This document shows positions 24,802-34,576 of a stretch of DNA of 64,000 bases, piece by piece (within the stretch, counting starts at the first letter, position 1; each line of letters opens with the position of its first letter). A program made the translations under genes and the position numbers. The DNA lies in contig CAXBOT010000001.1 in the NCBI GenBank assembly GCA_963977495.1, forward strand, positions 434,001-498,000, in the 5' to 3' direction. Origin of the DNA: UBA1672 sp963977495 (GTDB lineage Bacteria; Pseudomonadota; Alphaproteobacteria; Micavibrionales; Micavibrionaceae). A model generated the notes under the pieces. It did no database searches, had not been told where the DNA came from, and was given only the letters and a program-made list of their open reading frames with translations.

Positions 24802-27532
24802 GGCATTGCTTAAACTTTTTGCCTGATTCACAGGGACATGGTGCATTACGTGGAACTTTACCCCATGTCGCCGCGTCATCTTTATCAAAGGCGCGTTTTT
24901 TTGGGAAGGGCGCTACGCTCTCACCTTGCTGTTCTTGTTGTTGCTGTTGCGGCGCATTGGATAGGGCGGGATCGGTTCGTGTTTCTTGGAACTCACCTTC
25001 TTCCGGTTCATCATGCAACGCCTTCATAACAAGGCTGGCATTGCCTTGCTCGATGTTAAACTCAACAAGGCTGAGGGTTTGCGTAATGGTTTCACGCATA
25101 TTGTCCAGCATTTCTTGGAACATCGAGAACGCTTCGGTTTTATACTCATTCAGTGGGTCTTTTTGTCCGAAAGCGCGCAGATTGATCCCTTGACGCAAAT
25201 GGTCAAGATTCAAAAGATGCTCTTTCCAGTGCTGGTCAAGCATTTGTAGAACAATGGATTTCTCAATTTGTCGCCAAATGTCAGGGCCTGTATTGGCGGC
25301 CTTTCCTGCCATTTTTGCGTCGGCGGCTTCGATCAGGCGATCGGCAATTTCATTATCGGCGATGCCTTCTTCTTGCGCCCATTCACGAACGGGAATATCC
25401 AGATTGAGCAGGCGTAGCACCTCTGTTTCCAGCGTGTCTAAATCCCACTGCTCTGAATAACTACCTGCGGGAATGCAGCGTGCAACCAGTTCATCAATGA
25501 CATCGTGGCGCATATCACGCACCATTTCTTCCAGATTATCCGAGGTCATAATTTCGCGACGTTCTTCGTAAATTTCTTTACGTTGACCGTTCATAACATC
25601 ATCAAATTTCAGCAAGTTTTTACGCATTTCGAAGTTCATACCTTCGACTTTACCTTGCGCACGTTCCAGCATTTTGGATATCCATGGATGTTCCAGCGCT
25701 TCGCCGTCTTCAAGGCCGATACGTTTATTGGCGAGCAGACCTTCTAATTGTTGGCCTGCGAAAATACGCATCAAGTCATCTTCGACAGACAGGAAGAACA
25801 TCGACGCACCGGGATCACCCTGACGGCCTGAACGACCACGGAGCTGATTATCAATCCGGCGCGATTCATGCCGCTCTGTCCCGACGATGTAAAGGCCACC
25901 AGCTTCTTTGACGCGGTCTTTGTCTTTTTCGACTTCTTCGCGGATTTTGGCGATGGCTTTTTCGCGTTTTTCCTCTGACCAGCTTGGGTCAATCTCTTCT
26001 TCGATACGCATTTCGGCGTTACCGCCAAGCTGAATGTCTGTACCGCGTCCTGCCATGTTTGTGGCAATCGTAACCGCGCCCGGGCGTCCGGCTTGCGCCA
26101 CGATAAAGGCTTCACGCTCATGGTGGCGGGCGTTCAAAACATTATGCTTTATCTTTGCTTTTTTCAGACGCTCCGATAGTTGTTCAGAACGCTCGATTGA
26201 TACAGTACCGACCAGAACAGGCTGTTCACGATCCTGACATTCTTCAACAAGCTGCGCGATGGCATCTTCTTTTTCATCAATAGATTTATAGATTTTATCG
26301 TCATAATCTTTACGCGCGATAGGCTTATGCGTTGGGATTTGTATAACGCCGAGTTTGTAGATTTCCACGAATTCCGCTTCTTCGGTCATACCTGTACCTG
26401 TCATACCGGCCAATTTGGGGTATAGGCGGAAATAATTCTGGAATGTCACAGACGCAAGAGTCTGGTTTTCATTTTGAATCTGTACATGTTCTTTGGCTTC
26501 AATCGCCTGATGAAGACCTTCGGACAGGCGTCTGCCATCCATCATGCGGCCTGTAAATTCATCAATCAGAACAACTTTGTCATCCTTAACGATGTAATCT
26601 TTGTCGGCTTGAAACATTTTGTGCGCGCGCAATGCCTGATTGACGTGGTGGACGATGGCAATATTGGCCATGTCATACATGCTGCCCTCATCAAGAAGGC
26701 CGTGTTTGCGGAGTAATTCCTCCACATGCTCTTGGCCTTGTTCTGTCAAAACGATACTTTTGTGTTTTTCTTCCAAATCGTAATCGGCATCGTCAAGTTC
26801 AGGGAGGAGTTTATCAATGGCAACGTATAAATCGGTATTGCCTTCTGAGGGGCCTGAAATAATCAAAGGTGTTCGTGCTTCATCAATAAGAATCGAATCA
26901 ACCTCATCGACGATGGCGTAGTTGAACGGGCGTTGTACCATTTGATCGATACGGAACTTCATGTTATCGCGCAGATAATCAAAGCCAAACTCGTTGTTTG
27001 TGCCGTATGTGATGTCAGAAGCGTATGCTTTTCTGCGTTCTTCTTCGCTGATTTTTCCTGTAATACAACCTGAGGTCAGGCCAAGGAATGAGTATACTTC
27101 ACCCATCCACGCGGCGTCACGTTCGGCTAGGTAATCGTTCACGGTAACAACATGTACGCCTTTACCAGAAATAGCATTCAAATAAACAGGCAGCGTCGCA
27201 ACCAGTGTTTTACCTTCACCTGTACGCATTTCTGCGATTTGTCCGTCATTCAAAACAAGACCGCCAAGCAACTGCACGTCGTAATGGCGTTGTCCTAGGG
27301 CGCGACTCGCCGCTTCACGTACAACAGCGAAGGCCTCGTGCGTTATGTCGTCTAAGGATTCGCCCTTTTCCAAGCGTTGACGAAAAACATTCGTTTGTTC
27401 CTTTAGCTCGGCATCACTCATTGCCTGATAGGTAGGCTCAAGCGCATTTATCGGCTCGATATGCCTTAGGTATTTTTTGATTGCCCGTTCATTTGACGAG
27501 CCAAATATTTTCATTGCCAGAGAGAGTACCAT
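24785..27532 (-). CDS. secA: Protein translocase ATPase SecA
   Basis: 915 residues. Walker A region MRTGEGKT at 102-109, DEVDSILIDEARTPLIISG, a Gln-Arg rich motif VI (GRSGRQGDPG), and a C-terminal zinc/SecB-binding motif with Cys899, Cys901, Cys910 and His911. SecA drives preproteins through SecYEG by ATP hydrolysis. The linker before the zinc motif contains a Gln-rich run. The gene is divergent from a parvulin-type isomerase gene, as in many alphaproteobacteria. Confidence 0.98.
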   Translation of the reverse strand: MVLSLAMKIFGSSNERAIKKYLRHIEPINALEPTYQAMSDAELKEQTNVFRQRLEKGESLDDITHEAFAVVREAASRALGQRHYDVQLLGGLVLNDGQIAEMRTGEGKTLVATLPVYLNAISGKGVHVVTVNDYLAERDAAWMGEVYSFLGLTSGCITGKISEEERRKAYASDITYGTNNEFGFDYLRDNMKFRIDQMVQRPFNYAIVDEVDSILIDEARTPLIISGPSEGNTDLYVAIDKLLPELDDADYDLEEKHKSIVLTEQGQEHVEELLRKHGLLDEGSMYDMANIAIVHHVNQALRAHKMFQADKDYIVKDDKVVLIDEFTGRMMDGRRLSEGLHQAIEAKEHVQIQNENQTLASVTFQNYFRLYPKLAGMTGTGMTEEAEFVEIYKLGVIQIPTHKPIARKDYDDKIYKSIDEKEDAIAQLVEECQDREQPVLVGTVSIERSEQLSERLKKAKIKHNVLNARHHEREAFIVAQAGRPGAVTIATNMAGRGTDIQLGGNAEMRIEEEIDPSWSEEKREKAIAKIREEVEKDKDRVKEAGGLYIVGTERHESRRIDNQLRGRSGRQGDPGASMFFLSVEDDLMRIFAGQQLEGLLANKRIGLEDGEALEHPWISKMLERAQGKVEGMNFEMRKNLLKFDDVMNGQRKEIYEERREIMTSDNLEEMVRDMRHDVIDELVARCIPAGSYSEQWDLDTLETEVLRLLNLDIPVREWAQEEGIADNEIADRLIEAADAKMAGKAANTGPDIWRQIEKSIVLQMLDQHWKEHLLNLDHLRQGINLRAFGQKDPLNEYKTEAFSMFQEMLDNMRETITQTLSLVEFNIEQGNASLVMKALHDEPEEGEFQETRTDPALSNAPQQQQQEQQGESVAPFPKKRAFDKDDAATWGKVPRNAPCPCESGKKFKQCHGKIT

Positions 27533-27706
27533 AAAGTCTCCTTAATCTTACCGGATGCCTTTCATATAAGGTGCAAAAACGCCTTCGTCAACAAAAGCCC
27601 TGTGGGTTGTATCCATAATATGTGTTGAAAACACGAAATTCATTCGTTACGTTGTCAAAATCGATACAAAATAACAACGATGTTAAAAAGAGTTATGAGG
27701 ATTATT

Positions 27707-28801
27707 ATGAAGGATTTAGACAAGTCATATAAAGGCTTTGTAGCCGGAGAACATGGTAATGCCATGATGATTGCTCTGGTTGTTACCGCTATTTTCGGTG
27801 CTGGTTTTATTGGTTATAAAAGCGGACAAGAAGATATCTACAATCAATTTACTGCTTATTTGTCAGACCGTGGCATTATTCAAGCCTCTGCGGATGATCA
27901 GGCGGAAGATGCAGGCGCAGATAATCCTGTGATTGCTAAGGTGGATGGCGATGCAATCCGTCGTAAAGATGTGATTGCTCTTGTGAATGCGATGCCACCG
28001 CAAATGCGCCAAATTCCATTACAACAGCTTTACCCGATGGCCTTAGAGCAAGAGATCAGCAATAAAATTGTTGATAAGAGAGCAGCTTCTGCCGGACTTG
28101 GGGGCGATAAAGATGTGCAAAAGGAATTGCGTATCGCCAAACAGCAGATCATTCGCGCAAAGTTTCTTGAAAATGAAATTACAGCACGTGTTGATGATGC
28201 CCGCGTTAAGGTCGAATACGAAAAATATTTAAAAGAGTTCCCTGATGTTCAGGAAGTGAAAGCCGCACATATTCTGGTTGATGATGAAAAGCTTGCGAAA
28301 GACATTATCAAGAAGCTAGATAATGGCGAAGATTTTGCAGCCCTTGCACAGGAATATTCAAAAGATGGTTCGGCTGAAAACGGTGGCGATCTTGGTTATT
28401 TCGCGAAAAGCGAAGTTGTTCCTGAGTTTGCAGAAGCTGCATTTTCTACAAAAGTTGGTACATACGACAAAACACCTGTGAAGTCTGACTTTGGATATCA
28501 CATCGTGCGTGTTGAGGAAAAACGCCAACGCCCACCAGCAGAATTTGATGAAATCAAATCATATTTGGCGCAAGAGCTTCAACGCACAGCCTTTGATGAA
28601 GTTATGAAAGAGTGGAAGTCAACCGCGACGATTGAGCGTTTTGATATTGAAGGCAATCCTATCCCTACAAAGGGTGATGCCGCCGCTGATTCGGAAGACG
28701 GGCAAGCGCAAGCACAGGCAACGCCTGAAGGTGGCAATGATGCAGAGCCAGCCGCTGGCGTAGAAGACGATGCGCAAACATCGGACGATACAGCCGAATA
28801 A
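27707..28801 (+). CDS. Parvulin-type peptidylprolyl isomerase
   Basis: 364 residues. I use the ATG at 27707 because GAGG lies six bases upstream; the ATG at 27680 has no such site. A transmembrane helix near the N-terminus (MMIALVVTAIFGAGFIGY) anchors the protein; a SurA-like chaperone segment follows (about 80-180), then a rotamase domain with AAHILVDDE and GGDLGYF. The last 50 residues are acidic and Ala-rich. Such enzymes fold exported proteins in the periplasm, which fits its position divergent from secA. A terminator follows the gene. Confidence 0.9.
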   Translation: MKDLDKSYKGFVAGEHGNAMMIALVVTAIFGAGFIGYKSGQEDIYNQFTAYLSDRGIIQASADDQAEDAGADNPVIAKVDGDAIRRKDVIALVNAMPPQMRQIPLQQLYPMALEQEISNKIVDKRAASAGLGGDKDVQKELRIAKQQIIRAKFLENEITARVDDARVKVEYEKYLKEFPDVQEVKAAHILVDDEKLAKDIIKKLDNGEDFAALAQEYSKDGSAENGGDLGYFAKSEVVPEFAEAAFSTKVGTYDKTPVKSDFGYHIVRVEEKRQRPPAEFDEIKSYLAQELQRTAFDEVMKEWKSTATIERFDIEGNPIPTKGDAAADSEDGQAQAQATPEGGNDAEPAAGVEDDAQTSDDTAE

Positions 28802-28828
28802 CATTGTTTGTTGATAGAGATTCAAATC

Positions 28829-28856
28829 AGCCGTGGTTTTTTACTGCGGCTTTTTT
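28829..28856 (+). terminator. Rho-independent terminator after the parvulin gene
   Basis: AGCCGT and GCGGCT (six pairs, one G-T) enclose an 11-base loop and are followed by six T. It is about 28 bases past the parvulin stop codon, and it lies inside a longer open frame leading into mutT, which argues that mutT starts after it, at 28883. Confidence 0.7.
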
Positions 28857-28882
28857 GCAGGTTTAACAGTGAGGGGAATATC

Positions 28883-29332
28883 ATGAATTGCGCGCAAGCT
28901 CTTGAATTACCAAGGCCGAAAACACCATCGGGGTTGCCGATTGTTTTGGTTGCTGCCGCCGCGTTGGTGGATGGTGATGGTCGTGTCTTACTGGCGCAAA
29001 GGCCAGAGGGGAAATCTATGGCGGGCTTGTGGGAATTTCCGGGCGGAAAGGTTGAAGCAGGGGAAAACCCTGAATTTAGCCTGATGCGGGAATTGGAGGA
29101 GGAACTTGGCATTGAAACACGTGAGTGCTGTTTCTCGCCCATTGGCTTTGCCTCGCATCAATATGAAAAATTTCATTTATTGATGCCTTTATTCGTCTGC
29201 CGTTTCTGGAAAGGCGAAATTACAGCTCTAGAGAATCAAAAGTTCGAATGGGTTTTGCCGCAGGATATGTATGACTACCCTATGCCGGAAGCGGATATAC
29301 CGTTGATTTTTCAATTAAGGGATCATTTGTAG
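28883..29332 (+). CDS. mutT: MutT/Nudix hydrolase (8-oxo-dGTP diphosphatase)
   Basis: 149 residues from the ATG at 28883, which has GAGGGG six bases upstream; an upstream start at 28808 would read through the terminator. The Nudix box occupies residues 55-77 with Gly55, Glu61, Arg69, Glu70, Glu73, Glu74 and Gly76. MutT removes 8-oxo-dGTP from the nucleotide pool. Position after the secA/parvulin pair is the usual one in related genomes, although argJ, often found here, is missing. Confidence 0.88.
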   Translation: MNCAQALELPRPKTPSGLPIVLVAAAALVDGDGRVLLAQRPEGKSMAGLWEFPGGKVEAGENPEFSLMRELEEELGIETRECCFSPIGFASHQYEKFHLLMPLFVCRFWKGEITALENQKFEWVLPQDMYDYPMPEADIPLIFQLRDHL

Positions 29333-29363
29333 AAATCTGCCATGATTATAGTATGATAGCGGT

Positions 29364-30137
29364 ATGTATTGTTCGGTAGATCAACTTCAAGAATTTTATA
29401 AAAGTGAAATCGGCGGAATCGTTCAAACGATCCTTATGAATCACATCGCAGAAGCATGGCCTGACGTCCGTGATTTCCGCGTGATGGGCTGTGGCTATGC
29501 GTTGCCATATCTGTCCTATTTTCAAACCTGTTCCGCGCCCGCAGAGCGCGTGATTGCCTTAATGCCGAAAGATCAAGGCGTTGTGTTCTGGCCGGAAGAT
29601 AAAAAGAATCTTGTGTTGAGCTGCGAGGAAGACCGTTTCCCCATTGAAAATGCCTCGATTGATCGCGTTATTTTGGTGCATCATCTGGAAGGCTGTAACG
29701 ATTTGCGGCGCTCTATCCGAGAAGTTTGGCGCGTGCTCAAAGCCAATGGCCGCGTGTTGGTGGTTGTTCCGAATCGTTTGGGCGCATGGGCGCATGCGGA
29801 TTGGTCGCCGTTCGGTCATGGTCGTCCGTTTACGATGTCGCAATTATCGCTGTTGTTGAATGATAATTTATTTGAAGTTGTCAGCCATAAAAGCGCATTA
29901 TTTGTGCCACCAATCCCTGATTCTCCCGTGATGATGCGCTCTGCCAATTTGATTGAGCGTATGGGGCGTACGATTTTACCGTTTGTTGCGGGTGTGCATA
30001 TTGTTGAGGTCAGTAAAAGAATCTACGCCAGTGCGGATAACAAGGGTGGCGGTTCGGCGGTGTTCTCAAAAACCAAGAAAATCCTCGGCTCGCCCGTTCC
30101 GCAAAGCTTTACGCCTTCACAGAAAAAACAATCCTGA
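29364..30137 (+). CDS. SAM-dependent methyltransferase-like protein
   Basis: 257 residues. The class I methyltransferase fold is suggested by MGCGYALPYL (a divergent glycine motif), an LSCEEDRFPIENASIDRVILVH block typical of motif II to III of Methyltransf_11, and EVWRVLKANGRVLVVVPN. The first glycine motif lacks the usual DxGxGxG form. Substrate unknown. It starts 31 bases after mutT and converges on metA nine bases away. Confidence 0.8.
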   Translation: MYCSVDQLQEFYKSEIGGIVQTILMNHIAEAWPDVRDFRVMGCGYALPYLSYFQTCSAPAERVIALMPKDQGVVFWPEDKKNLVLSCEEDRFPIENASIDRVILVHHLEGCNDLRRSIREVWRVLKANGRVLVVVPNRLGAWAHADWSPFGHGRPFTMSQLSLLLNDNLFEVVSHKSALFVPPIPDSPVMMRSANLIERMGRTILPFVAGVHIVEVSKRIYASADNKGGGSAVFSKTKKILGSPVPQSFTPSQKKQS

Positions 30138-30146
30138 TTTATTCTC

Positions 30147-31205
30147 TTATCCTTCAAGGCCAAGCGGGTTGTTGGGATCAACACCATCCATAAATTGCTT
30201 GCTGCGGTCGGCGTTGGTGACTTGATAGACAAGGCCAATCCAACTGGCCAGAATGCTGCGCGCACTGTCTGTCCATGTATTTTCCAGTGTGTCGGCAAGC
30301 TCACAATTAAGCGTCTGTAAGGCCTCTTTGCTCATATCTGCAGGATTATAAAGCATCAGTTTTTCAATGGTTTCTTCTTTGAAGTAATGAGCAGGCATTG
30401 GCGGTGGGGTCGTACGCCCCCCTGACTTATACAATGTTATTTCCCGCTGATATTCCTTGAGCAGGCTGATCGTGTCGTATTCAGGGTGCCCTTGCATGCA
30501 AACCAAACGAAACCCATCAGGAGAAACGGCGATATGTGCATCGGCGTCGCGGCTTCCGACAAGGATTTTCATGCCGGCCTGTGTGAATTGTTCGGATGTG
30601 ATTGTGTTATACCGTGAATGCGGGACATCAAACACCGTATTCATATTTCTAACCAGCGGGTGATAGCGGTCTGCTACGCGGTGGCGATAAACACCCCAGA
30701 GCTTGCCATCCGGCAGGGGGCTGCGTTTTTGATTGTATTTGGATTGCATGATGGCATGCGTCGCAAGGCATGAACACATGGTCGAGGTCACATTATCCCA
30801 TGCCCAAGTCATCACATCATTTAAAGGTTCCCAAAAATCTTCCTGCTCTAATGCAGGTTGTGAAACGTTGGCGCCTGTCACGATCAGGGCGTCCAGACCT
30901 TCTTCCTGTAACTTTTCAAACGGCTCATAATAATGATCTATGTAAGAGCGTGTTTCCGCGCTCCGCGATAGGGAGGGCAGGCTAAACGGATGAATATAAA
31001 GCTGCGCGATTTGGTTACTTTCCCCAACAAGGCGGAAAAACTGTCGCTCTGTGGCTTCTAACGCGGCATCGGGCATCATGTTGAGTAACCCGATATGCAT
31101 TTCGCGAATATCTTGGTTTTGCGCGCGTTCAGGCGGCAATATTGTACGCCCTTCATCTTTCAGGCGTTTAAAAGTTGGTAATTCTTTGTAGGCAACGAGA
31201 GGCAT
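30147..31205 (-). CDS. metA: Homoserine O-acyltransferase (MetA type)
   Basis: 352 residues. Catalytic Cys146 lies in the STMCSC context and aligns with the nucleophile of E. coli MetA; His240 and Glu242 are in QGHPEYD. The enzyme acylates homoserine with succinyl- or acetyl-CoA, the first step to methionine. Which donor is used cannot be decided here. It is about 45 residues longer than E. coli MetA, mostly at the C-terminus. It stands alone, divergent from the chorismate mutase gene by 75 bases; no SAM riboswitch is visible in that gap. Confidence 0.95.
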   Translation of the reverse strand: MPLVAYKELPTFKRLKDEGRTILPPERAQNQDIREMHIGLLNMMPDAALEATERQFFRLVGESNQIAQLYIHPFSLPSLSRSAETRSYIDHYYEPFEKLQEEGLDALIVTGANVSQPALEQEDFWEPLNDVMTWAWDNVTSTMCSCLATHAIMQSKYNQKRSPLPDGKLWGVYRHRVADRYHPLVRNMNTVFDVPHSRYNTITSEQFTQAGMKILVGSRDADAHIAVSPDGFRLVCMQGHPEYDTISLLKEYQREITLYKSGGRTTPPPMPAHYFKEETIEKLMLYNPADMSKEALQTLNCELADTLENTWTDSARSILASWIGLVYQVTNADRSKQFMDGVDPNNPLGLEG

Positions 31206-31280
31206 TACAGGGTAAGATCCTATTTGATTTATCCATCACTAACATGTAATAAGTCTAAAATAAATGGGATTAGCAAGTCG

Positions 31281-32174
31281 ATGCAAAATACATTAGATGA
31301 AATTCGCGTACAAATAGACAGTATCGACAATCAGGTTCATGATTTGTTGATGCAGCGTGCATCCTTGGTATCTTCGGTTGCGTTGGCCAAAAAGGAAAGC
31401 GGTATGCAAGTTGTGCAGCCTGCGAGAGAGGCACGCATGATGCGCCGTTTATTGGCACGTCACAAGGGGCCGTTACCCCAAAAAACAATCATCAGAATTT
31501 GGCGTGAGCTTGTCGGCTCTGTGTCGCTTTTACAAACAGGGTTGAGCGTTGTTATCTCCGATGAAGGCGACGGTTACACCTATTGGGATATGGCGAAAAA
31601 CTATTTCGGCAGTGTTGTCCCCATGAAAGTTGTAAAAGGCCAGCAAGCCGCGATCAGTGAAGTGATAGAAGATAAAGCGTCATTTGCCGTTTTGCCGTGG
31701 CCGGAACTGGATCAGGAAATGCCGTGGTGGTCGCATTTGTTTAATCGTCAGAATCATGATGAAGGGCAAGTTTTTGTGATCGGTGCGCTTCCCTATGAAA
31801 AGACGGGCGCAGACCCTTCGCAAGTTTATGATAAGGCACTGATTGTTTCCAAGATGGGTTTTATGCCATCCGATATGGATAACAGTTTTATTGGTTTGGA
31901 AATTGACGCCAATATCAGCCGCGCCCGTATCAGGGAACGCGCCGCCGCCGCCGGTTTTGATGTTTTAAATATGTTCAGTGGGACGCTATTGCATAATGTT
32001 GGTGTTAAGGTGCATTTGATGCAGGTGGAAGGCTATGCTGATGATGAATCAGATCAGGTTTCCAAGCTTAGGGAAGCGCTCGGCGATGAATGTTATTATT
32101 GTCACGGCATTGGCGGTTATCCGGTGATTCCGGATATACAGAAAAATGCCAGCGTGCAGGATGATGCCGCATAA
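31281..32174 (+). CDS. Chorismate mutase (AroQ type) with C-terminal extension
   Basis: 297 residues from the ATG at 31281; a start at 31224 adds 19 residues with no domain character. Residues 1-90 are an AroQ mutase: LDEIRVQIDSIDNQVHDLL, the Arg of RASLV, and an AREARM block. The remaining 200 residues resemble a degenerate prephenate-dehydratase-like region. The enzyme makes prephenate. It precedes tyrA by 40 bases. In related genomes an aminotransferase gene often lies between; here it does not. Confidence 0.88.
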   Translation: MQNTLDEIRVQIDSIDNQVHDLLMQRASLVSSVALAKKESGMQVVQPAREARMMRRLLARHKGPLPQKTIIRIWRELVGSVSLLQTGLSVVISDEGDGYTYWDMAKNYFGSVVPMKVVKGQQAAISEVIEDKASFAVLPWPELDQEMPWWSHLFNRQNHDEGQVFVIGALPYEKTGADPSQVYDKALIVSKMGFMPSDMDNSFIGLEIDANISRARIRERAAAAGFDVLNMFSGTLLHNVGVKVHLMQVEGYADDESDQVSKLREALGDECYYCHGIGGYPVIPDIQKNASVQDDAA

Positions 32175-32214
32175 ACTCAGAATTCAAAATAATTTTATAT
32201 AGAAGATAGATACT

Positions 32215-33084
32215 ATGGAAACCATTACAATAATCGGTATGGGCCTGATCGGGTCATCACTGACAAGAGCCATCAAACAGCATAATCTCGCCAATAATTT
32301 AATCGCCGCAGACATCAGTGTGGATGTGTGCAACATAGTCGTAGATCTGGGCATTGCCGATGTCGTGACTGATGATTTGGGCTTGAGTGTTCAAGACGCG
32401 GATATGGTGGTGATTGCCGTTCCTGTCGGCGCAATGGCGGCGGTGGCGAAGCAAATTGCACCGCACTTAAAAGAAGGCGCGATTGTTACGGATACAGGCT
32501 CGGTGAAAATCGGCGTGATTGAGGCAATCAAACCTTTCTTACGTTCAGGCATTGAATTTGTACCTGCGCACCCGATTGCGGGAACGGAGTTTTCAGGCCC
32601 GGAATCAGGTTTTGCGGAATTGTTTGACGGACGTTGGTGCGTTTTAACGCCGCTTCCTGAAACAGGGATCAAAGCCGTTGAGCATGTCACGAAGCTTTGG
32701 GAAGCCTGCGGGTCTAGGGTTGAGATCATGGATCCGAAACATCATGACCTTGTTTTGGGCATTACCTCACACTTACCGCATTTGATTGCCTACACGATTG
32801 TAGGAACCGCAAACGAATTGGAAGATGATATTAAATCCGAAGTGATTAAATTTTCCGCCAGTGGTTTCAGAGATTTTACGCGCATTGCAGCCTCTGACCC
32901 GACAATGTGGCGCGACGTGTTCTTGCATAACAAAGAAGCCGTTCTAGAGATATTGCAGCGCTTCAGCGAAGATTTAACCGCCGTTCAGCGCGCTATCCGT
33001 AAAGGGGACGGAGAGTATCTTTATCAAAAATTTGCAGAGACACGCGCAATCAGAAAAGAAATTATCGACCAAGGGCAGGCTTAA
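32215..33084 (+). CDS. tyrA: Prephenate/arogenate dehydrogenase (cyclohexadienyl dehydrogenase)
   Basis: 289 residues. N-terminal Rossmann motif IIGMGLIGSSL at residues 6-16, GSVKIGVIEA, HPIAGTEFSGP with the catalytic-region His, and LPHLIAYTIV in the helical C-terminal domain. It oxidises prephenate and/or arogenate with NAD(P)+ for tyrosine synthesis, using the product of the gene just upstream. The 3-prime end overlaps the convergent acyltransferase gene by 23 bases. Confidence 0.95.
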   Translation: METITIIGMGLIGSSLTRAIKQHNLANNLIAADISVDVCNIVVDLGIADVVTDDLGLSVQDADMVVIAVPVGAMAAVAKQIAPHLKEGAIVTDTGSVKIGVIEAIKPFLRSGIEFVPAHPIAGTEFSGPESGFAELFDGRWCVLTPLPETGIKAVEHVTKLWEACGSRVEIMDPKHHDLVLGITSHLPHLIAYTIVGTANELEDDIKSEVIKFSASGFRDFTRIAASDPTMWRDVFLHNKEAVLEILQRFSEDLTAVQRAIRKGDGEYLYQKFAETRAIRKEIIDQGQA

Positions 33085-34576
33085 CCCGCTTGGTGGCAAA
33101 GGATGATTCTTGCCCGTTGGCGAGCAAGGCGGCGTTGTTATTCTCCACATCGGGAAATACGTAGATGCGTATGGGGCCAAGATAAACTTTATTATCCTGA
33201 CTTGTGATTTTTGATCGCACCACGCCGTTTTGCTGCATGGCCTGCAGGGCAACCGCCGCAATGGCTGCGGGTCTGTCCTTAATGATTTTCTTGGCGACCA
33301 TATCCATCAGGAACGGCTGGTGGTTTTTGATGGCGATATCCAGATCAAGAACGGGATAGGGCTCTGAAAAGCGGATGCTGCCCGCTATAATCCCTTGCGT
33401 ATCTTTTTGCGCCAAAACCACATCATTTAGGTTCAGCGTGTCAAACCAGTGTGTTGCGCTGCCCGTGATACCGTCAAAAACTAAATCACCGCGCCAATGT
33501 CCCATTTTGGTGTAAATGTTACCTGTTGAAAATGTGATGGGCATGCCGGGAATAGGCCAGCTTTGTGCCTCTATGGAATCAACGATAAAGGATTGTTGTT
33601 TGGTTAAAACGGTTTGTTTGGGTAGGGAAAGCCTTAACTTACCCGGAAAGCCATAAAGGCGCGGCGGCTCGCCCTGATAATCAATAATGTTTGAATTATT
33701 GCGTATATCGGCAAGGCTGTTGGTGATGGATTGTTTGACGAAATGCGCGATTGTAAACCAATAGCCCGTGTAGAGAACGCACAGAACAATGCCTGTTCCA
33801 ACCACAAAACGTAAAGGGTTGGCGCGTTTCATATTTTGGCGGGCTTCATCCATTAAATGCGCGGATTTTTCCTCAACATCCATTTCCATTTTTTTAAGCG
33901 TGTCGCCGGCTTTGGCATTTGCATCAGCCAAAACAGGGGGAAGAAATTCAAAAATCACGCGCCCGGGTTTTTTGCACCATTTATTTCTGGGGTAGAAAAT
34001 GCCCGTATTCAAAGCCATTGGAATAATCGGCAGGCCAGTAGCCTCTTGAATACGGATAAGGCCGATTTTATACGGCTTTTCCTGCGCGGTCATATCGACA
34101 GGCACACGCGTACCTTGCGGAAAAATCACGATGGAGCGGTTTTGTGCCATGACACGTTTCGCGCCATCTTGAATGGATTTTATGGCAATTTTCGGTGTGC
34201 TACGGTCTATGGCGATGACGTCACTTTTGCCCAAATATTTCCCCCATAGCGGGATTTTGAGCAATTCTTTTTTCAGCACAATTGCAGGATCGTTGAAAAG
34301 GATATGCAGCTTGAACGTTTCATAGGCTGATTGGTGCTTCGCCGCAACAATATAGGAACCATCAGGCGGCAAATGTTCCTTGCCTCTGATTTCATAGCTT
34401 AAGCCCAATATATATTTTTCCAGAAAGGCCGTGGTGTGTACAAAGCCATAAACAACCGCCATATAATACTGGCGCGGTAAAATAAGTGTAGGCAGCAGAA
34501 TAATGCAGCATATTCCCGTTAAAACGTAAAAGCACAGATTAAAAATCGTCGAGCGTATGAAGTAAAGTTGAATCAT
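33062..34576 (-). CDS. Acyltransferase (PlsC-like) fused to a DUF2125-like domain
   Basis: 504 residues. Residues 1-245 are a lysophosphatidate acyltransferase with two N-terminal hydrophobic segments, KHQSAYE (HX4E instead of HX4D), IAIDR, and FPQGTR. A short linker leads to a single helix at about 258-280 and a C-terminal domain of about 220 residues resembling DUF2125, which is usually a separate periplasmic protein in alphaproteobacteria. The acyltransferase step acylates lysophosphatidic acid. It overlaps the DUF218 gene by four bases, closing the ftsEX-led envelope operon. Confidence 0.82.
   Translation of the reverse strand: MIQLYFIRSTIFNLCFYVLTGICCIILLPTLILPRQYYMAVVYGFVHTTAFLEKYILGLSYEIRGKEHLPPDGSYIVAAKHQSAYETFKLHILFNDPAIVLKKELLKIPLWGKYLGKSDVIAIDRSTPKIAIKSIQDGAKRVMAQNRSIVIFPQGTRVPVDMTAQEKPYKIGLIRIQEATGLPIIPMALNTGIFYPRNKWCKKPGRVIFEFLPPVLADANAKAGDTLKKMEMDVEEKSAHLMDEARQNMKRANPLRFVVGTGIVLCVLYTGYWFTIAHFVKQSITNSLADIRNNSNIIDYQGEPPRLYGFPGKLRLSLPKQTVLTKQQSFIVDSIEAQSWPIPGMPITFSTGNIYTKMGHWRGDLVFDGITGSATHWFDTLNLNDVVLAQKDTQGIIAGSIRFSEPYPVLDLDIAIKNHQPFLMDMVAKKIIKDRPAAIAAVALQAMQQNGVVRSKITSQDNKVYLGPIRIYVFPDVENNNAALLANGQESSFATKRVKPALGR

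Noticed and set aside
28808..28882. Longer mutT reading from 28808
   Set aside because: This stretch contains the rho-independent terminator of the upstream gene, and a good ribosome binding site precedes the later ATG.
31206..31280. SAM riboswitch upstream of metA
   Set aside because: The gap to the divergent gene is only 75 bases and shows no hairpin or conserved pattern of SAM-II or SAM/SAH types on the metA strand.
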